A stretch of DNA of 64,000 nt, from the NCBI RefSeq assembly GCF_900112605.1, contig NZ_FOMJ01000003.1, forward strand, positions 184,129 to 248,128. Direction: 5' to 3'. The notes beneath the pieces were generated by a model. That model made no database searches. It saw only the letters and a list, made by a program, of their open reading frames with translations, and was not told the DNA's origin. This document shows positions 28,401 to 36,795 of the stretch, piece after piece. Made by a program: the position numbers and the translations under genes. The DNA comes from Thiohalospira halophila DSM 15071 (GTDB lineage: Bacteria > Pseudomonadota > Gammaproteobacteria > Thiohalospirales > Thiohalospiraceae). Every line of letters begins with the position of its first letter. The stretch's first letter is position 1.

Positions 28401-29077
28401 CCGGCCGCCGGGCCGGGCAGGCTCAGCTGCCCCGCCAGCTGGTGGCGTCCGAAGCGGTTGGTGAGGGTCAGCTCGTCGGCGTGGAAACGGTGGGGGCGGC
28501 CATCGCCGTGCTGCCGGTCCACCCAGGTCAGGTCGCTGTCGCGCACGGTCAGCCGCGCCTGGCGGAAGAACCAGGGCAGCAGGGCCCCGTCGCCTTCGCC
28601 CCCCCCTTCCTCCGCCAGGGCCATGCCGGCGGCGCGCAGTCGCCCCTCCGAGTCACGAACCAGGCCGAGGTCGGCCCCCGAGAGGGTCAGCTCCCCCAGC
28701 ACCGGCTGGCCGTCCCGGAGGCTGCGCAGGGGGCTCAGGGCGAGGTGGAGTTCGTCAAAGGTGGCCAGGGAGTCGCCGCCGGGGGTGTTCAGGCGGACTC
28801 CCTCCAGTACCAGGGTGGGCCGGACCCCGTCCACGGTAGCATCCATGGAGGCCACCTCCACCTGGAGCCCCAGGTAGTCGCCCACGGCGGCGGTGACGGC
28901 ATCGCGATAGCCCTCGGCATTGTCCAGCACCAGGCGCGCACTGGTGATGATCACGGCCACGGCGATGATGAGGGTCGCCGCCACACCCCAGACGGCGTGC
29001 AGCAGGGCCCGGACGGTCCCGCCCAGCCAGCCGCCGCGCGGCGACTTCTTTCCGGCCCGGCCCTCTCCTTCGCTCAC
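25439..29077 (-). CDS. yhdP: YhdP family AsmA-like protein (DUF3971)
   Basis: A 1212-residue envelope protein with one N-terminal membrane anchor (VWGVAATLIIAVAVIITSARLV) and a very long beta-rich periplasmic body ending in the family's C-terminal block (GLFSLQALPRRLTLDFSDLFSRGFSFDKLDS; WEDPEIRRL). YhdP, TamB and YdbH are thought to bridge the periplasm and move phospholipids to the outer membrane. It starts at GTG after AGGAGAG, nine bases after rng. Confidence 0.93.
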   Translation of the reverse strand: MSEGEGRAGKKSPRGGWLGGTVRALLHAVWGVAATLIIAVAVIITSARLVLDNAEGYRDAVTAAVGDYLGLQVEVASMDATVDGVRPTLVLEGVRLNTPGGDSLATFDELHLALSPLRSLRDGQPVLGELTLSGADLGLVRDSEGRLRAAGMALAEEGGGEGDGALLPWFFRQARLTVRDSDLTWVDRQHGDGRPHRFHADELTLTNRFGRHQLAGQLSLPGPAAGRLSLAADLYGVAARPGDWEGRVFLRAEGISLDGLADAGVDTAGVGGTADAMLWSRWRQGRAVAVDGQIRLDELRREGAMLPLAALEVDLDWERRADGWRLTIPRLDLHGTGERESTARLRATATEGGRLAVDAAGLAAGDLAAVLQSWPDAPKEVRRRVTAAEPRGRVERLHLRYRPQAVAEERWSLHARLAGWTNQPVEQLPGVAGLDAEVWVDPAGGVARLAMGSGQLAFPVFARKPWPVDAASVRVDWQRAGDGWRFQFREGRVENAHVAARGEARLHWPGPGEPVFVDLQVGADRADAAHLSRYLPVEKMKPKLVDWLDRGVVGGTARDVRILLFGRVEKGVFPWPRDRRGRLFADLAVADAELAYGPGWPRLERIDGRLTIRGRGLSGKATGRTATGAVLDGARFAIEDFRNARVTLESPVSGEAGAFLDYLHRSPLVPGAEPLLDRARATGPMTLDLALDLPLDGSPPDYTGELTAEDVDLGLTVGEGELTWRGITGPITFTPRGLESPGLTGELLDGPAELAITSSGERGAIRSHVTAKGRAAVAPLEALWPAWPLERAAGRARWTLNATHDADGWRVHGHSPLRDVGLDLPHPLGKARGVARATEVRWEHADSEWRFLQAGGLAARARFGEGRGAVHFGAREVAPPLPQRGVRVTGALEGLDTAAWRARLPEFGERDGGGIQRLELDMERLHLAGGDGLPRGEPPEPGSGARGWPELEVAIGELRLGDMALGQVEVVAGPTATGWATRTLQLRGDDFRGDGVLAWERQSGRTGLELSLRSEDSGAFFGALGYRTIFADGELRSSFDLHWPGGPQDFHPATLEGQARTRIRDGRLVQVEAGAGRLLGLFSLQALPRRLTLDFSDLFSRGFSFDKLDSRVTLSGGIAAIDKMTLEAPSARIAVTGETDLVARELDQRILVVPGDGSTLALPSALLWGPQTGALVWLAERVLPIDDVTRYVYRVTGSWEDPEIRRLDEEEE

Positions 29078-29086
29078 GCCACTCTC

Positions 29087-30550
29087 CTAGAGGAGCACCA
29101 CGTCGAACTGCTCCTGGGTATAGAGGGCCTCCACCTGGAACCGCACCGAGCGGCCGATGAAGTCCTCCAGCTCGGCCACGCTGGCCGACTCCTCGTCCAG
29201 CATCCGGTCCACCACCTCCTGGGCGGCCAGGACCAGCAGCTCCCTGGTGTCGAACTGGCGCGCCGAGCGCAGGACCTCGCGGAAGATCTCGTAGCAGACG
29301 GTGGCCGTGGTCTTCACCGAGCCCCGTCCACCGCAGGTTGGACAGGGCTCGCAGAGGATCTGTTCCAGGCTCTCCCGGGTCCGCTTGCGGGTCATCTCCA
29401 CCAGCCCCAGGGCGGAGACCTCGCAAATCCGCGCCCGGGCCCGGTCGCGCTCCAGGGCGCTCTCCAGCGCGCGCAGGACCTGGCGGCGATGCTCCTGGTC
29501 CCCCATGTCGATGAAGTCGAGGATGATGATCCCGCCGAGGTTGCGCAGCCGCAGCTGCCGGGCGATGGCCTGGGCCGCCTCCAGGTTGGTCTTGAAGATG
29601 GTCTCCTCGAGGTTGCGGTGGCCGACGTAGGCGCCGGTGTTCACGTCCACCGTGGTCATCGCCTCGGTCTGGTCGATGACGAGATAGCCCCCGGACTTGA
29701 GCTCGACCTTGCGCTCCAGCGCCTTCTGGATCTCCTCCTCCACACTGTAGAGGTCGAAGAGCGGCCGTTCCCCCGGGTAGTGTTCGATGAGTTCCACCAT
29801 CTCCGGGACGAAGGTCTCGGCGAACTCCCGGATCCGCTGGTAGGTCTCCCGGGAATCCACCCGGACCCGCTCGTAGGGGGTCCCGGCCATGTCCCGGAGC
29901 ACCTGGAGTGCCAGCGGCAGGTCCTCGTGCACCAGGCCCGGTGCCGTCGTCGCCGCCGCCCGGTCGTGGATGGAGTCCCACAGGCGCTGAAGATAGGTCA
30001 CATCGGCGGCGACCTCCGCCTCCCCGGCCCCCTCGGCGACGGTGCGCACGATGTAGCCGCCGCGCTCCTCGCCCTCGCTGGCCGCCGCCACCATGGCGCG
30101 GAGACGCTCGCGCTCCTCGGCATCCTCGATCTTCTGGGAGATCCCGACGTGATGCCCCCCCGGCAGGAAGACCAGGTAGCGCGAGGGGATGGTGAGATGG
30201 GTGGTCAGGCGTGCGCCCTTGCCGCCGATGGGGTCCTTGACCACCTGGACCAGGATCTCCTGTCCCTCCCGCAGGAGGGCGCGGATGTCCTGCTCGTTGC
30301 CGTTGCGCCGGCCCTCCCCCTCGCCCACGGCGACATCGGAGGCGTGGAGGAAGGCGGTGCGTGCCAGCCCGACCTCCACGAAGGCCGACTGCATGCCGGG
30401 CAGCACCCGGACCACCTTGCCCTTGTAGATATTCCCCACCAGCCCCCGGCCAGTGGACCGCTCGATGCGGACCTCCTGGAGGACGCCGTTCTCCACCATC
30501 GCCACCCGCGTCTCGTGCGGGGTGACGTTGATAAGCAGTTCCTCACTCAC
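29087..30550 (-). CDS. rng: Ribonuclease G
   Basis: A 487-residue RNase E/G family endonuclease that matures 16S rRNA 5' ends and degrades some mRNAs. The N-terminal S1 domain (NIYKGKVVRVLPGMQSAFVEVGLARTAFLHASD), the catalytic Asp region IIILDFIDM and the zinc-link CEPCPTCGGRG are all visible. It lacks the long RNase E tail. The GTG start follows AAGGAGGTG, and it overlaps maf by 8 bases. Confidence 0.96.
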   Translation of the reverse strand: MSEELLINVTPHETRVAMVENGVLQEVRIERSTGRGLVGNIYKGKVVRVLPGMQSAFVEVGLARTAFLHASDVAVGEGEGRRNGNEQDIRALLREGQEILVQVVKDPIGGKGARLTTHLTIPSRYLVFLPGGHHVGISQKIEDAEERERLRAMVAAASEGEERGGYIVRTVAEGAGEAEVAADVTYLQRLWDSIHDRAAATTAPGLVHEDLPLALQVLRDMAGTPYERVRVDSRETYQRIREFAETFVPEMVELIEHYPGERPLFDLYSVEEEIQKALERKVELKSGGYLVIDQTEAMTTVDVNTGAYVGHRNLEETIFKTNLEAAQAIARQLRLRNLGGIIILDFIDMGDQEHRRQVLRALESALERDRARARICEVSALGLVEMTRKRTRESLEQILCEPCPTCGGRGSVKTTATVCYEIFREVLRSARQFDTRELLVLAAQEVVDRMLDEESASVAELEDFIGRSVRFQVEALYTQEQFDVVLL

Positions 30551-31142
30551 CGCGCACCTCCTTCCAGGGAGCGAGCCCCTGGCGCGCCAGCAGCTCGGCG
30601 GTGACCTGGAGGGGGAGCCCGGCCACCGCCGAACAGCTCCCGCTGATCCGTTCCACGAAGACCTCGCCCCGGCCCTGGATGGCGTAGCCGCCGGCCTTGT
30701 CCACCGGCTCGCCGCTCGCCCAGTAGGCCGCTGCCTCCTCGGCCGAGATGGGCACCAGGCTCACCTCCGTGGTCACGCAGCGCGACTCCAGTCCCGCCGG
30801 CCCCGCCACGGCGACGGCCGTATGGACGTAGTGGCTGCGCCCGCCCAGCCGCTGGAGCATGGTCAGCCCCTCCGCACGGTCGGCCGGCTTGCCCAGGATG
30901 GCGCCCTCCAGGTCGATGGCGGTATCGGCGCCGAGGACCGGCAGCTCCCCCGCGGCGGCGTATCCTGCCTGGCACTTCTCCCGCGCCAGGCGCTCGACGA
31001 AGGTGGCCGGCGCCTCCCCCGCCCGGGGCGTCTCGTCCACCTCGGTGGCCTCGGCCCGGACCCGCAGGCCCAGCCGCTCCAGGATCTCCCGGCGGCGCGG
31101 CGAGGCAGAGGCGAGATGCAGATGGGGCTCTTCGGCGGCCAT
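30543..31142 (-). CDS. maf: Maf-family nucleotide pyrophosphatase
   Basis: A 199-residue Maf protein: LASASPRRREILERLG, EKCQAGYAA, VLGADTAIDLEG, LGKP and GRSHYVHTAVAV. These enzymes hydrolyse dTTP, UTP or modified nucleotides for house-cleaning and affect septation. The maf-rng-yhdP order indicates the YhdE-type member. The ATG is divergent from the cation exchanger at 31397 across a 254-base gap in which I see no defined site. Confidence 0.93.
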   Translation of the reverse strand: MAAEEPHLHLASASPRRREILERLGLRVRAEATEVDETPRAGEAPATFVERLAREKCQAGYAAAGELPVLGADTAIDLEGAILGKPADRAEGLTMLQRLGGRSHYVHTAVAVAGPAGLESRCVTTEVSLVPISAEEAAAYWASGEPVDKAGGYAIQGRGEVFVERISGSCSAVAGLPLQVTAELLARQGLAPWKEVRGE

Positions 31143-31396
31143 GACACAACCTTTTCGACAGGACCGCCCATCCTACCGGATGGCGCCATCGCCGTCCCAC
31201 CCGGCTGCGGCCTCTCGCAAGGGCCGTCAGGATTGCGCCCACCGCCCCGGAGCCCGCGGACGGCCGAGTACCTGAGCGGGGTCGGTTGATCGGTCCTTTT
31301 CGATCCAATACTTTCGGGCTTCATCGACAGGGATGAGGCCCCGGCCCGCTTCGTCCTCTCTGCCGTTCCCTTCGGGCCTTCCAACGCGAGCCGCCC

Positions 31397-32419
31397 GTGT
31401 TCGACTCCCTCCTGGCAAGCTGGCTGACCTTCGCCCTGGCCGCCGTGGTGATCGCGGTCACCGGGGTGTATATCTCCCGCCTGGCCGATCTCCTGGCCGA
31501 CCGCACCGGCTGGGGCGAGGCGATGATGGGCGGACTCCTGCTGGCCGGGGTGACCTCGCTGCCCGACTTTACCGCCACCCTCACCGCCGCCGCCCACGGC
31601 TACGCCGAGCTGGCCATGAGCAACATCATGGGCAGCCTGGCCGTGAACATCGTCTTCCTGGCCGTGGGCGACATCCTCTATCGCAAGGCCAACCTGGAAC
31701 ACGCCGCGGCCTCCTCGCCCAACCTCATCCAGGCGGCCCTGCTCATCGCCCTGCTGGCGATCCCGCTCATCGCCATGGTGACGCCGGAATACGCCCTGCT
31801 CGGCCTCCACCCGGCGACCCCGCTGCTGCTCTTCGCCTACCTGGTGGGCTACCGCTCGGTGCAGAGCAGCCAGGAGCGGCCCATGTGGCTGCCGCGGCGC
31901 ACGGCCCAGACCGTGGAGGACAAGCCCGACCGCGCTCGCCGCAGCCGCCACGGCCTCTCCCGGCTCTGGGCGGTCTTCATCGCCCAGGCACTGATCATCG
32001 CGGCGGCAGGCTGGACCCTGATGACCGCCGCCGAGACCATCGCCGTGCGGTCCGCCCTCTCCCAGACCGCGGTGGGGGCGCTCTTTACCGGCGTCTTCAC
32101 CTCCCTGCCGGAGCTGGTCACGACCATCGCCGCCATCCGCTACGGCGCCCTGACCCTGGCGGTGAGCAACATCGTCGGCACCAACGCCTTCAACATGCTG
32201 GTCATCGCCGCGGCGGACGTTACCTACCGCGAGGGCTCCATCTACCACGCCATCACGTCGCAACAGCTGCTGTGGGGGCTGGTAACCATCCTCATGACCG
32301 CCATCCTGCTCATCGGCCTGCTCCAGCGCGAGCGCTACGGCATCGCCCGGATCGGCCTGGAGAGCGCCCTGATCCTGGTGATCTACGCGGCGGTGGCCGT
32401 GGCGACGCTGCTGATCTGA
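31397..32419 (+). CDS. Na+/Ca2+-exchanger family membrane protein with Asp in the first alpha repeat
   Basis: A 340-residue protein with about ten hydrophobic segments and two alpha repeats: AGVTSLPDFTATL with SNIMGSLAVN, and GVFTSLPELVTTI with SNIVGTNAFN. The first repeat has Asp where the family's ion ligand is normally Glu, unlike the YrbG-type protein at 11641. Ion specificity may therefore differ; that is inference. The start is a GTG (MFDSLLASW), and the gene stands alone, convergent with rlmH. Confidence 0.85.
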   Translation: MFDSLLASWLTFALAAVVIAVTGVYISRLADLLADRTGWGEAMMGGLLLAGVTSLPDFTATLTAAAHGYAELAMSNIMGSLAVNIVFLAVGDILYRKANLEHAAASSPNLIQAALLIALLAIPLIAMVTPEYALLGLHPATPLLLFAYLVGYRSVQSSQERPMWLPRRTAQTVEDKPDRARRSRHGLSRLWAVFIAQALIIAAAGWTLMTAAETIAVRSALSQTAVGALFTGVFTSLPELVTTIAAIRYGALTLAVSNIVGTNAFNMLVIAAADVTYREGSIYHAITSQQLLWGLVTILMTAILLIGLLQRERYGIARIGLESALILVIYAAVAVATLLI

Positions 32420-32446
32420 CGGAATGCTGAACCGGGGGGAAGCCGC

Positions 32447-32920
32447 TCAACCGCGATGGTAGGGGTGACCCTGGAGGAGGCTCCAGGCGCGGTAGCACTG
32501 CTCGGCCACTACCACGCGGACCAGGGTGTGGGGCAGGGTCAGGGGCGAGAGGGACCAGCGGGTCTCGGCGGCCTCCAGACAGGCGGCGTCCAGGCCGTCG
32601 GCGCCGCCCACCAGGAGGGCGACATCCGGCCCCTCCTCCCGCCAGCCCTCCAGGCGCCGGGCGAGTTCCGGGGTATCCCACCCCTTGCCGCGCTCGTCCA
32701 GGGCGATAATCCGGGCCCCCTTGGGCACGGCAGCCAGCAGCCGCTGGCCCTCGTCCCGGCGCAGGCGCTGGATGTCGGGGTTCTTCTTCGGCCGGTTGGC
32801 GGCATCCACGGGGTGGATGTGGAGGGGGAGTTCGCGGGGGAGACGGCGCTGGTAGTCGGCCACCGCCGTCTCCACCCAGTCCGGCATGCGCCGGCCGACG
32901 GCGACCAGGTGGATCCGCAC
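32447..32920 (-). CDS. rlmH: 23S rRNA pseudouridine-1915 N3-methyltransferase
   Basis: A 157-residue SPOUT methyltransferase: RIHLVAVGRRMP at the start, the SAM-knot segment LLVGGADGL, and the C-terminal LTLPHTLVRVVVAEQCYRAWSLLQGHPYHRG run that is nearly invariant. It acts on helix 69 of the assembled 70S ribosome. GTG start. It is three bases after rsfS, the usual order. Confidence 0.96.
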   Translation of the reverse strand: MRIHLVAVGRRMPDWVETAVADYQRRLPRELPLHIHPVDAANRPKKNPDIQRLRRDEGQRLLAAVPKGARIIALDERGKGWDTPELARRLEGWREEGPDVALLVGGADGLDAACLEAAETRWSLSPLTLPHTLVRVVVAEQCYRAWSLLQGHPYHRG

Positions 32921-32923
32921 CGG

Positions 32924-33277
32924 CTAGTCCCCGTCGGACGCCCCGCCGGGGGAGACGTCCATGGCCCAGAGCTTCTCCAGGTTGTAGAAGTCACGGACCT
33001 CCGGGCGCATGACGTGGAGGACCACATCACCCAGGTCGACCACGATCCAGTCGCCGGTCTCCTCGCCCTCCACGCCCAGGGGCTGGACGCCGGCGGCCTT
33101 GGAGCGCTCGGTCACCCGCTCGGCCATGGCCTGGACCTGGCGGGCGGAATTACCACTGGCGATGACCATGGTATCGGTGACGGTACTCTGATCGCGCACA
33201 TCGAGCACGCGGATATCCTGGCCCTTGAGTTCCTCGAGGGCGTCGGTGACCAGGTCCTGCAGGGCGTCGCTTTCCAT
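32924..33277 (-). CDS. rsfS: Ribosomal silencing factor RsfS
   Basis: A 117-residue Iojap-family protein (DALQDLVTDALEELKGQDIRVLDV; GEETGDWIVVDLGDVVLHVMRPEVRDFYNLEKLW). It binds L14 and blocks subunit joining under starvation. The ATG shares one base with the nadD stop (TGATG). Confidence 0.95.
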   Translation of the reverse strand: MESDALQDLVTDALEELKGQDIRVLDVRDQSTVTDTMVIASGNSARQVQAMAERVTERSKAAGVQPLGVEGEETGDWIVVDLGDVVLHVMRPEVRDFYNLEKLWAMDVSPGGASDGD

Positions 33278-33924
33278 CAGTCCTTCCGGTAGAGGCGGTG
33301 GTGTTGGATATAGTCGCAGACCGCGTCGGGGAGCAGGTAGCGCGGGCTGCGCCCGGCCGCCAGCAGGGCGCGGATCCGGGTGGAGGAGATGTCCAGCTGG
33401 GTCACCGGCATGAGGTGGACACGGCCCGCGGGCTCGCGGGCCAGCTCCCCGGGCTCGATGACGCCGCGCTCGGCCACCAGGGCCGCCAGCGGGCCACCCT
33501 GGTCCTCCATGCTGTCCGGGTCCCAGCCCGGCCGGTGGGAGACGACCAGATGCGCCAGCTCCGGCAGCCGCTCCCACTCGTGCCAGCTCGCCAGGCCCAG
33601 GAAGGCGTCCATGCCCAGCATCAGGGCCAGGGGCTCGTCGGGACCGATCTCGGCGCGCAGCCCGGCCAGGGTCTCGGCCATGTAGGAGGGGCCCTCGCGG
33701 TCCACCTCGCGCCGATCCAGGTGGAAGTCGGGCTGACCGGCGATGGCCGCCTCCAGCATGGCCAGGCGGTGCTCGGTGGCCACCCGCGGCGCCCCGCGAT
33801 GGGGCGGATGGCCGGCGGGGAGGACGTGCACGCGGTCCAGGCCCACCTCCTCGGCCATCTCCACCGCCGGGCGCAGGTGGCCCAGGTGGACCGGGTCGAA
33901 GGTGCCGCCGAAGACGCCGATCAC
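33277..33924 (-). CDS. nadD: Nicotinate-nucleotide adenylyltransferase
   Basis: Makes deamido-NAD from nicotinate mononucleotide and ATP. Signatures are GVFGGTFDPVHLGHL (nucleotidyltransferase HxGH) and ISSTRIRALL. I use the GTG giving VIGVFGGTFDP, 215 residues, because it follows GGGGCGGGG; an upstream GTG at 33954 would add ten residues absent from relatives. It lies between proA and rsfS, as in many gammaproteobacteria. Confidence 0.95.
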   Translation of the reverse strand: MIGVFGGTFDPVHLGHLRPAVEMAEEVGLDRVHVLPAGHPPHRGAPRVATEHRLAMLEAAIAGQPDFHLDRREVDREGPSYMAETLAGLRAEIGPDEPLALMLGMDAFLGLASWHEWERLPELAHLVVSHRPGWDPDSMEDQGGPLAALVAERGVIEPGELAREPAGRVHLMPVTQLDISSTRIRALLAAGRSPRYLLPDAVCDYIQHHRLYRKD

Positions 33925-33955
33925 GCCGGTGCCCCGCCCCGCGCGGTGGTGCACA

Positions 33956-35233
33956 TCAGGTACGCACCTGGCCGTCGCCGTAGACGACGAACTTCTCCGA
34001 GGTCAGGCCCTCCAGCCCCACCGGACCGCGCACGTGGAACTTGTCGGTACTGATCCCGATCTCCGCGCCCAGGCCGTACTCGAAGCCGTCGGCGAAGCGG
34101 GTGGAGGCGTTGACCATCACCGAGCTGGAGTCCACCCCGGCGACGAAGCGCCGGGCGCGGCTGTAGTCCTCGGTGACGATGGCGTCCGTGTGCCGGGAGC
34201 CGTGTTCGTCGATGTGGTCCATGGCCGCGTCCAGGTCGTCCACCACCCGGATGGCGAGAACGGGGCCCAGGTATTCAGTATCCCAGTCCTCGTCGGTGGC
34301 CGCGTGGGCGTGGGGCAGGAGGGCCCGGGTGCGCTCGCAGCCGCGCAGCTCCACGCCGATCTCGCCGAGCCGCTGACCCAGCTCGGGCAGGAGGTCGCCG
34401 GCCACGCCCTCGGCCACCAGGAGGGTCTCCATGGTGTTGCAGGTGCCGTAGCGCTGGGTCTTGGCGTTGACCGCGATATCCAGGGCCCGCCGGCGGTCGG
34501 CGCGATCGTCCAGGTAGACGTGGCAGACGCCGTGGAGATGCTTGATGACCGGTACGCTGGCCTTGCGGCTCACCATCTCGATGAGGCCCTTGCCGCCCCG
34601 GGGGACGATGACGTCCACGTACTCGGGCATGGCCACCAGCCGCTCCACGGCGGCGCGGTCGGTGGTCGCCACCACCTGGACCGCCTCCTCCGGCAGCCCG
34701 GCGGCGGCAAGGCCGGCGCGGATATGGTCGGCGATGGCGGCATTGGAGCGCGCCGCCTCGGAGCCGCCGCGCAGGATGGCGGCGTTGCCCGACTTCAGGC
34801 ACAGCGCCGCGGCATCGGCGGTGACGTTGGGGCGGGACTCGTAGATGATCCCCACCACACCCAGCGGCACCCGCATCTTCCCCACCTCGATCCCGGACGG
34901 GCGACGGGCGAGGTCGCGGACCGCGCCCACCGGGTCCGGCAGGCCGGCCACCTGGCGCAGCCCCTCCGCCATGGCGGCGATGCGATCCGGGGTCAGCTCC
35001 AGGCGGTCCAGCAGGGCCTCGTCCAGCCCGGCCTCGCGGCCGGCAGCGAGGTCCTCGCGGTTGGCCGCCAGCAGCGCCTCCTGGTCCGCCTCCAGGGAGG
35101 CCGCCATGGCCTCCAGGGCAGCGTTCTTGTCGCCGGTGCTCGCCCGGTTCAGGGCCCTGGAGGACCGCCGCGCGGCCCGCCCGAGTTCGTCCATGTAGGC
35201 CTGGATGTCCGTCGAATTCTCCATGGGATTCAC
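33956..35233 (-). CDS. proA: Gamma-glutamyl phosphate reductase
   Basis: A 425-residue aldehyde-dehydrogenase-fold enzyme, second step of proline synthesis (glutamyl-5-phosphate to the semialdehyde, NADPH). Seen: [33 protein letters not shown] and the catalytic cysteine in HGVCHVYLD. The GTG at 35233 follows GGGAG at good spacing; an ATG three codons later is the alternative. It lies one base after holA. proB is not nearby. Confidence 0.96.
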   Translation of the reverse strand: MNPMENSTDIQAYMDELGRAARRSSRALNRASTGDKNAALEAMAASLEADQEALLAANREDLAAGREAGLDEALLDRLELTPDRIAAMAEGLRQVAGLPDPVGAVRDLARRPSGIEVGKMRVPLGVVGIIYESRPNVTADAAALCLKSGNAAILRGGSEAARSNAAIADHIRAGLAAAGLPEEAVQVVATTDRAAVERLVAMPEYVDVIVPRGGKGLIEMVSRKASVPVIKHLHGVCHVYLDDRADRRRALDIAVNAKTQRYGTCNTMETLLVAEGVAGDLLPELGQRLGEIGVELRGCERTRALLPHAHAATDEDWDTEYLGPVLAIRVVDDLDAAMDHIDEHGSRHTDAIVTEDYSRARRFVAGVDSSSVMVNASTRFADGFEYGLGAEIGISTDKFHVRGPVGLEGLTSEKFVVYGDGQVRT

Positions 35234-35234
35234 T

Positions 35235-36275
35235 CTACTCCCGTCCCGTCCGCGGCCGGCGCGGGAAGAGGGTCCGGCCGGCCATGATGAGCGCCAATTG
35301 TAGCAATTCGTCCCAGGCGGTGCGTAGCGCTCCCCCCTTCAGGGAGTCGTCCACGCCGGCCAGCCGGGAGAGGACCCGGCGCCAGCCCCGCACCCCCAGT
35401 CGGCGGGCGGCGGCAATGACCACGGGCCGGCGGTTCTTCCAGACCCCCAGGCGGTCGGCGGCGGCCCCGGGATCCTCGCCGGCGCGGGCGGCGGCGGCCA
35501 CGGCGGCGGCGATGCGCGCCTCCCGGGCCAGGACCCAGAGGACCAGGGGCGCCTCGGTGCCCTCCTCGCGCAGCCCCTCCAGGACCCGCACGGCCCGGTC
35601 CGGCTCACCGGCCAGGGCCGCCTCGCCCAGATCGAAGAGATCGAAGCGGGCGCTGTCGGTGACCACGGAGGCGGTATCCCGGGCATTCAGCGGCCCCGGG
35701 GGCTGGATGAGGGCCAGGCGGTCCACCTCCTGGGCGGCGGCGGGGAGATTGCCCTCGGTGCGCTCGGCCAGCAGGGTCAGGGCATCCTCCTCGGGCTCCA
35801 GGCCGCGGGCGGTAAGGCGCGCGGCCAGCCAGCGGCGCAGATCACCGCCGGTCACCGGCCAGACCGGGACCCAGACGGCCGCCGCCTCCAGCTCCCGGAA
35901 CCACTTGCTCTGCTGCACCGAGCGATCGAGCTTGGGCAGGGTCAGCAGGAGTACGGCATCCGGCGGCGGGTTGGCGGCCCATTCCCGCAGCGCCCGCGCC
36001 CCGGCCTCGCCGGGCCGGGGGCTGTCCAGGCGCACCTCCAGCAGGCGGCCATCGCCGAAGAGGGAACCGGTGGCCGCCCCGGCGGTGAGGGCCGACCAGT
36101 CGAAGTCCTTGCCGGCGTTGAAGACCTCCCGGGCAGTGTTCCCGCGTTCGCGGGCGGCGGCACGGATGGCGTCGGCGGCCTCCAGGAGCTGGAAGGGCTC
36201 GTCCCCGCTGACGAGATAGATGGGGTCCCCGGTGGAGGCCAGGCGGTCGGGGAGCTGCTCCGGCTGGAGCCTCAC
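35235..36275 (-). CDS. holA: DNA polymerase III subunit delta
   Basis: A 346-residue clamp-loader delta subunit. It begins with a beta-strand/sensor pattern ([21 protein letters not shown]), has [15 protein letters not shown] and a helical C-terminal collar domain. It opens the beta sliding clamp. The GTG start overlaps the lptE stop (GTGA). The order leuS-lptE-holA-(proA)-nadD matches other gammaproteobacteria with proA inserted. Confidence 0.93.
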   Translation of the reverse strand: MRLQPEQLPDRLASTGDPIYLVSGDEPFQLLEAADAIRAAARERGNTAREVFNAGKDFDWSALTAGAATGSLFGDGRLLEVRLDSPRPGEAGARALREWAANPPPDAVLLLTLPKLDRSVQQSKWFRELEAAAVWVPVWPVTGGDLRRWLAARLTARGLEPEEDALTLLAERTEGNLPAAAQEVDRLALIQPPGPLNARDTASVVTDSARFDLFDLGEAALAGEPDRAVRVLEGLREEGTEAPLVLWVLAREARIAAAVAAAARAGEDPGAAADRLGVWKNRRPVVIAAARRLGVRGWRRVLSRLAGVDDSLKGGALRTAWDELLQLALIMAGRTLFPRRPRTGRE

Positions 36276-36793
36276 TCCGCGCCCCCTGCCGGACGGGTCT
36301 CCTCCCCGGCCCGGGCCTCCATCTGTCGCAGGATGGCCATGGCCAGGTCCCGGCGCATGGACTCGCGCAGCCGGTCCACCTCGGAGCTCTTGCCCAGGAC
36401 GTTATCGGGGTCGAAGAGGAATTCCCGGGTGCGCTGGGTGGTCTGGCGCGGGATGAGGGTCTCGCCCTCGGCGTCGGCGACCTCCCAGGTCACACCCTCG
36501 ATGAGTTCGTACTCCAGCGCCCGGCCCTCGCCGTCGGTGGAGAGCGTCCGCTGCTCCTGGATGCTGGAGAGGATGCGCAGGGTGGCGGCCTCCTGCTCGC
36601 TCTCCGCGCCCACCACACGGGCCCCGGAACCGCGCAGGCCCAGCGTGATGGCCGAGCGGATCTGCTCGCTGCCGCCGGTGACCCGGACGGTCTCCAGCGC
36701 CGGCGGCAGCTCGAACCCGCCCCGGAGCTGCCAGCCGCAGCCGGCCGGCAGCAACAGGAGCAGGGCGAGGCAGAGCGCGGCGGCGCGGGCCAC
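36272..36793 (-). CDS. lptE: LPS-assembly lipoprotein LptE
   Basis: A 173-residue outer-membrane lipoprotein that plugs and folds LptD. The GTG start gives VARAAALCLALLLLLPAGCGW with the lipobox Cys at residue 19, then GWQLRGGFELPP, the usual LptE opening. The middle shows GLRGSGARVV and the C terminus RRDLAMAILRQME. It starts two bases after the leuS stop. lptD is outside the window. Confidence 0.92.
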   Translation of the reverse strand: MARAAALCLALLLLLPAGCGWQLRGGFELPPALETVRVTGGSEQIRSAITLGLRGSGARVVGAESEQEAATLRILSSIQEQRTLSTDGEGRALEYELIEGVTWEVADAEGETLIPRQTTQRTREFLFDPDNVLGKSSEVDRLRESMRRDLAMAILRQMEARAGEETRPAGGAE

Positions 36794-36795
36794 GG

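Noticed and set aside
25925..30604. A 1559-codon open frame on the plus strand
   Set aside because: It lies antisense to yhdP and rng, which have clear family motifs and start sites; long antisense frames are expected at this GC content.
31227..31418. Minus-strand frame between maf and the cation exchanger
   Set aside because: It overlaps the exchanger start, has no ribosome site and no known motif.
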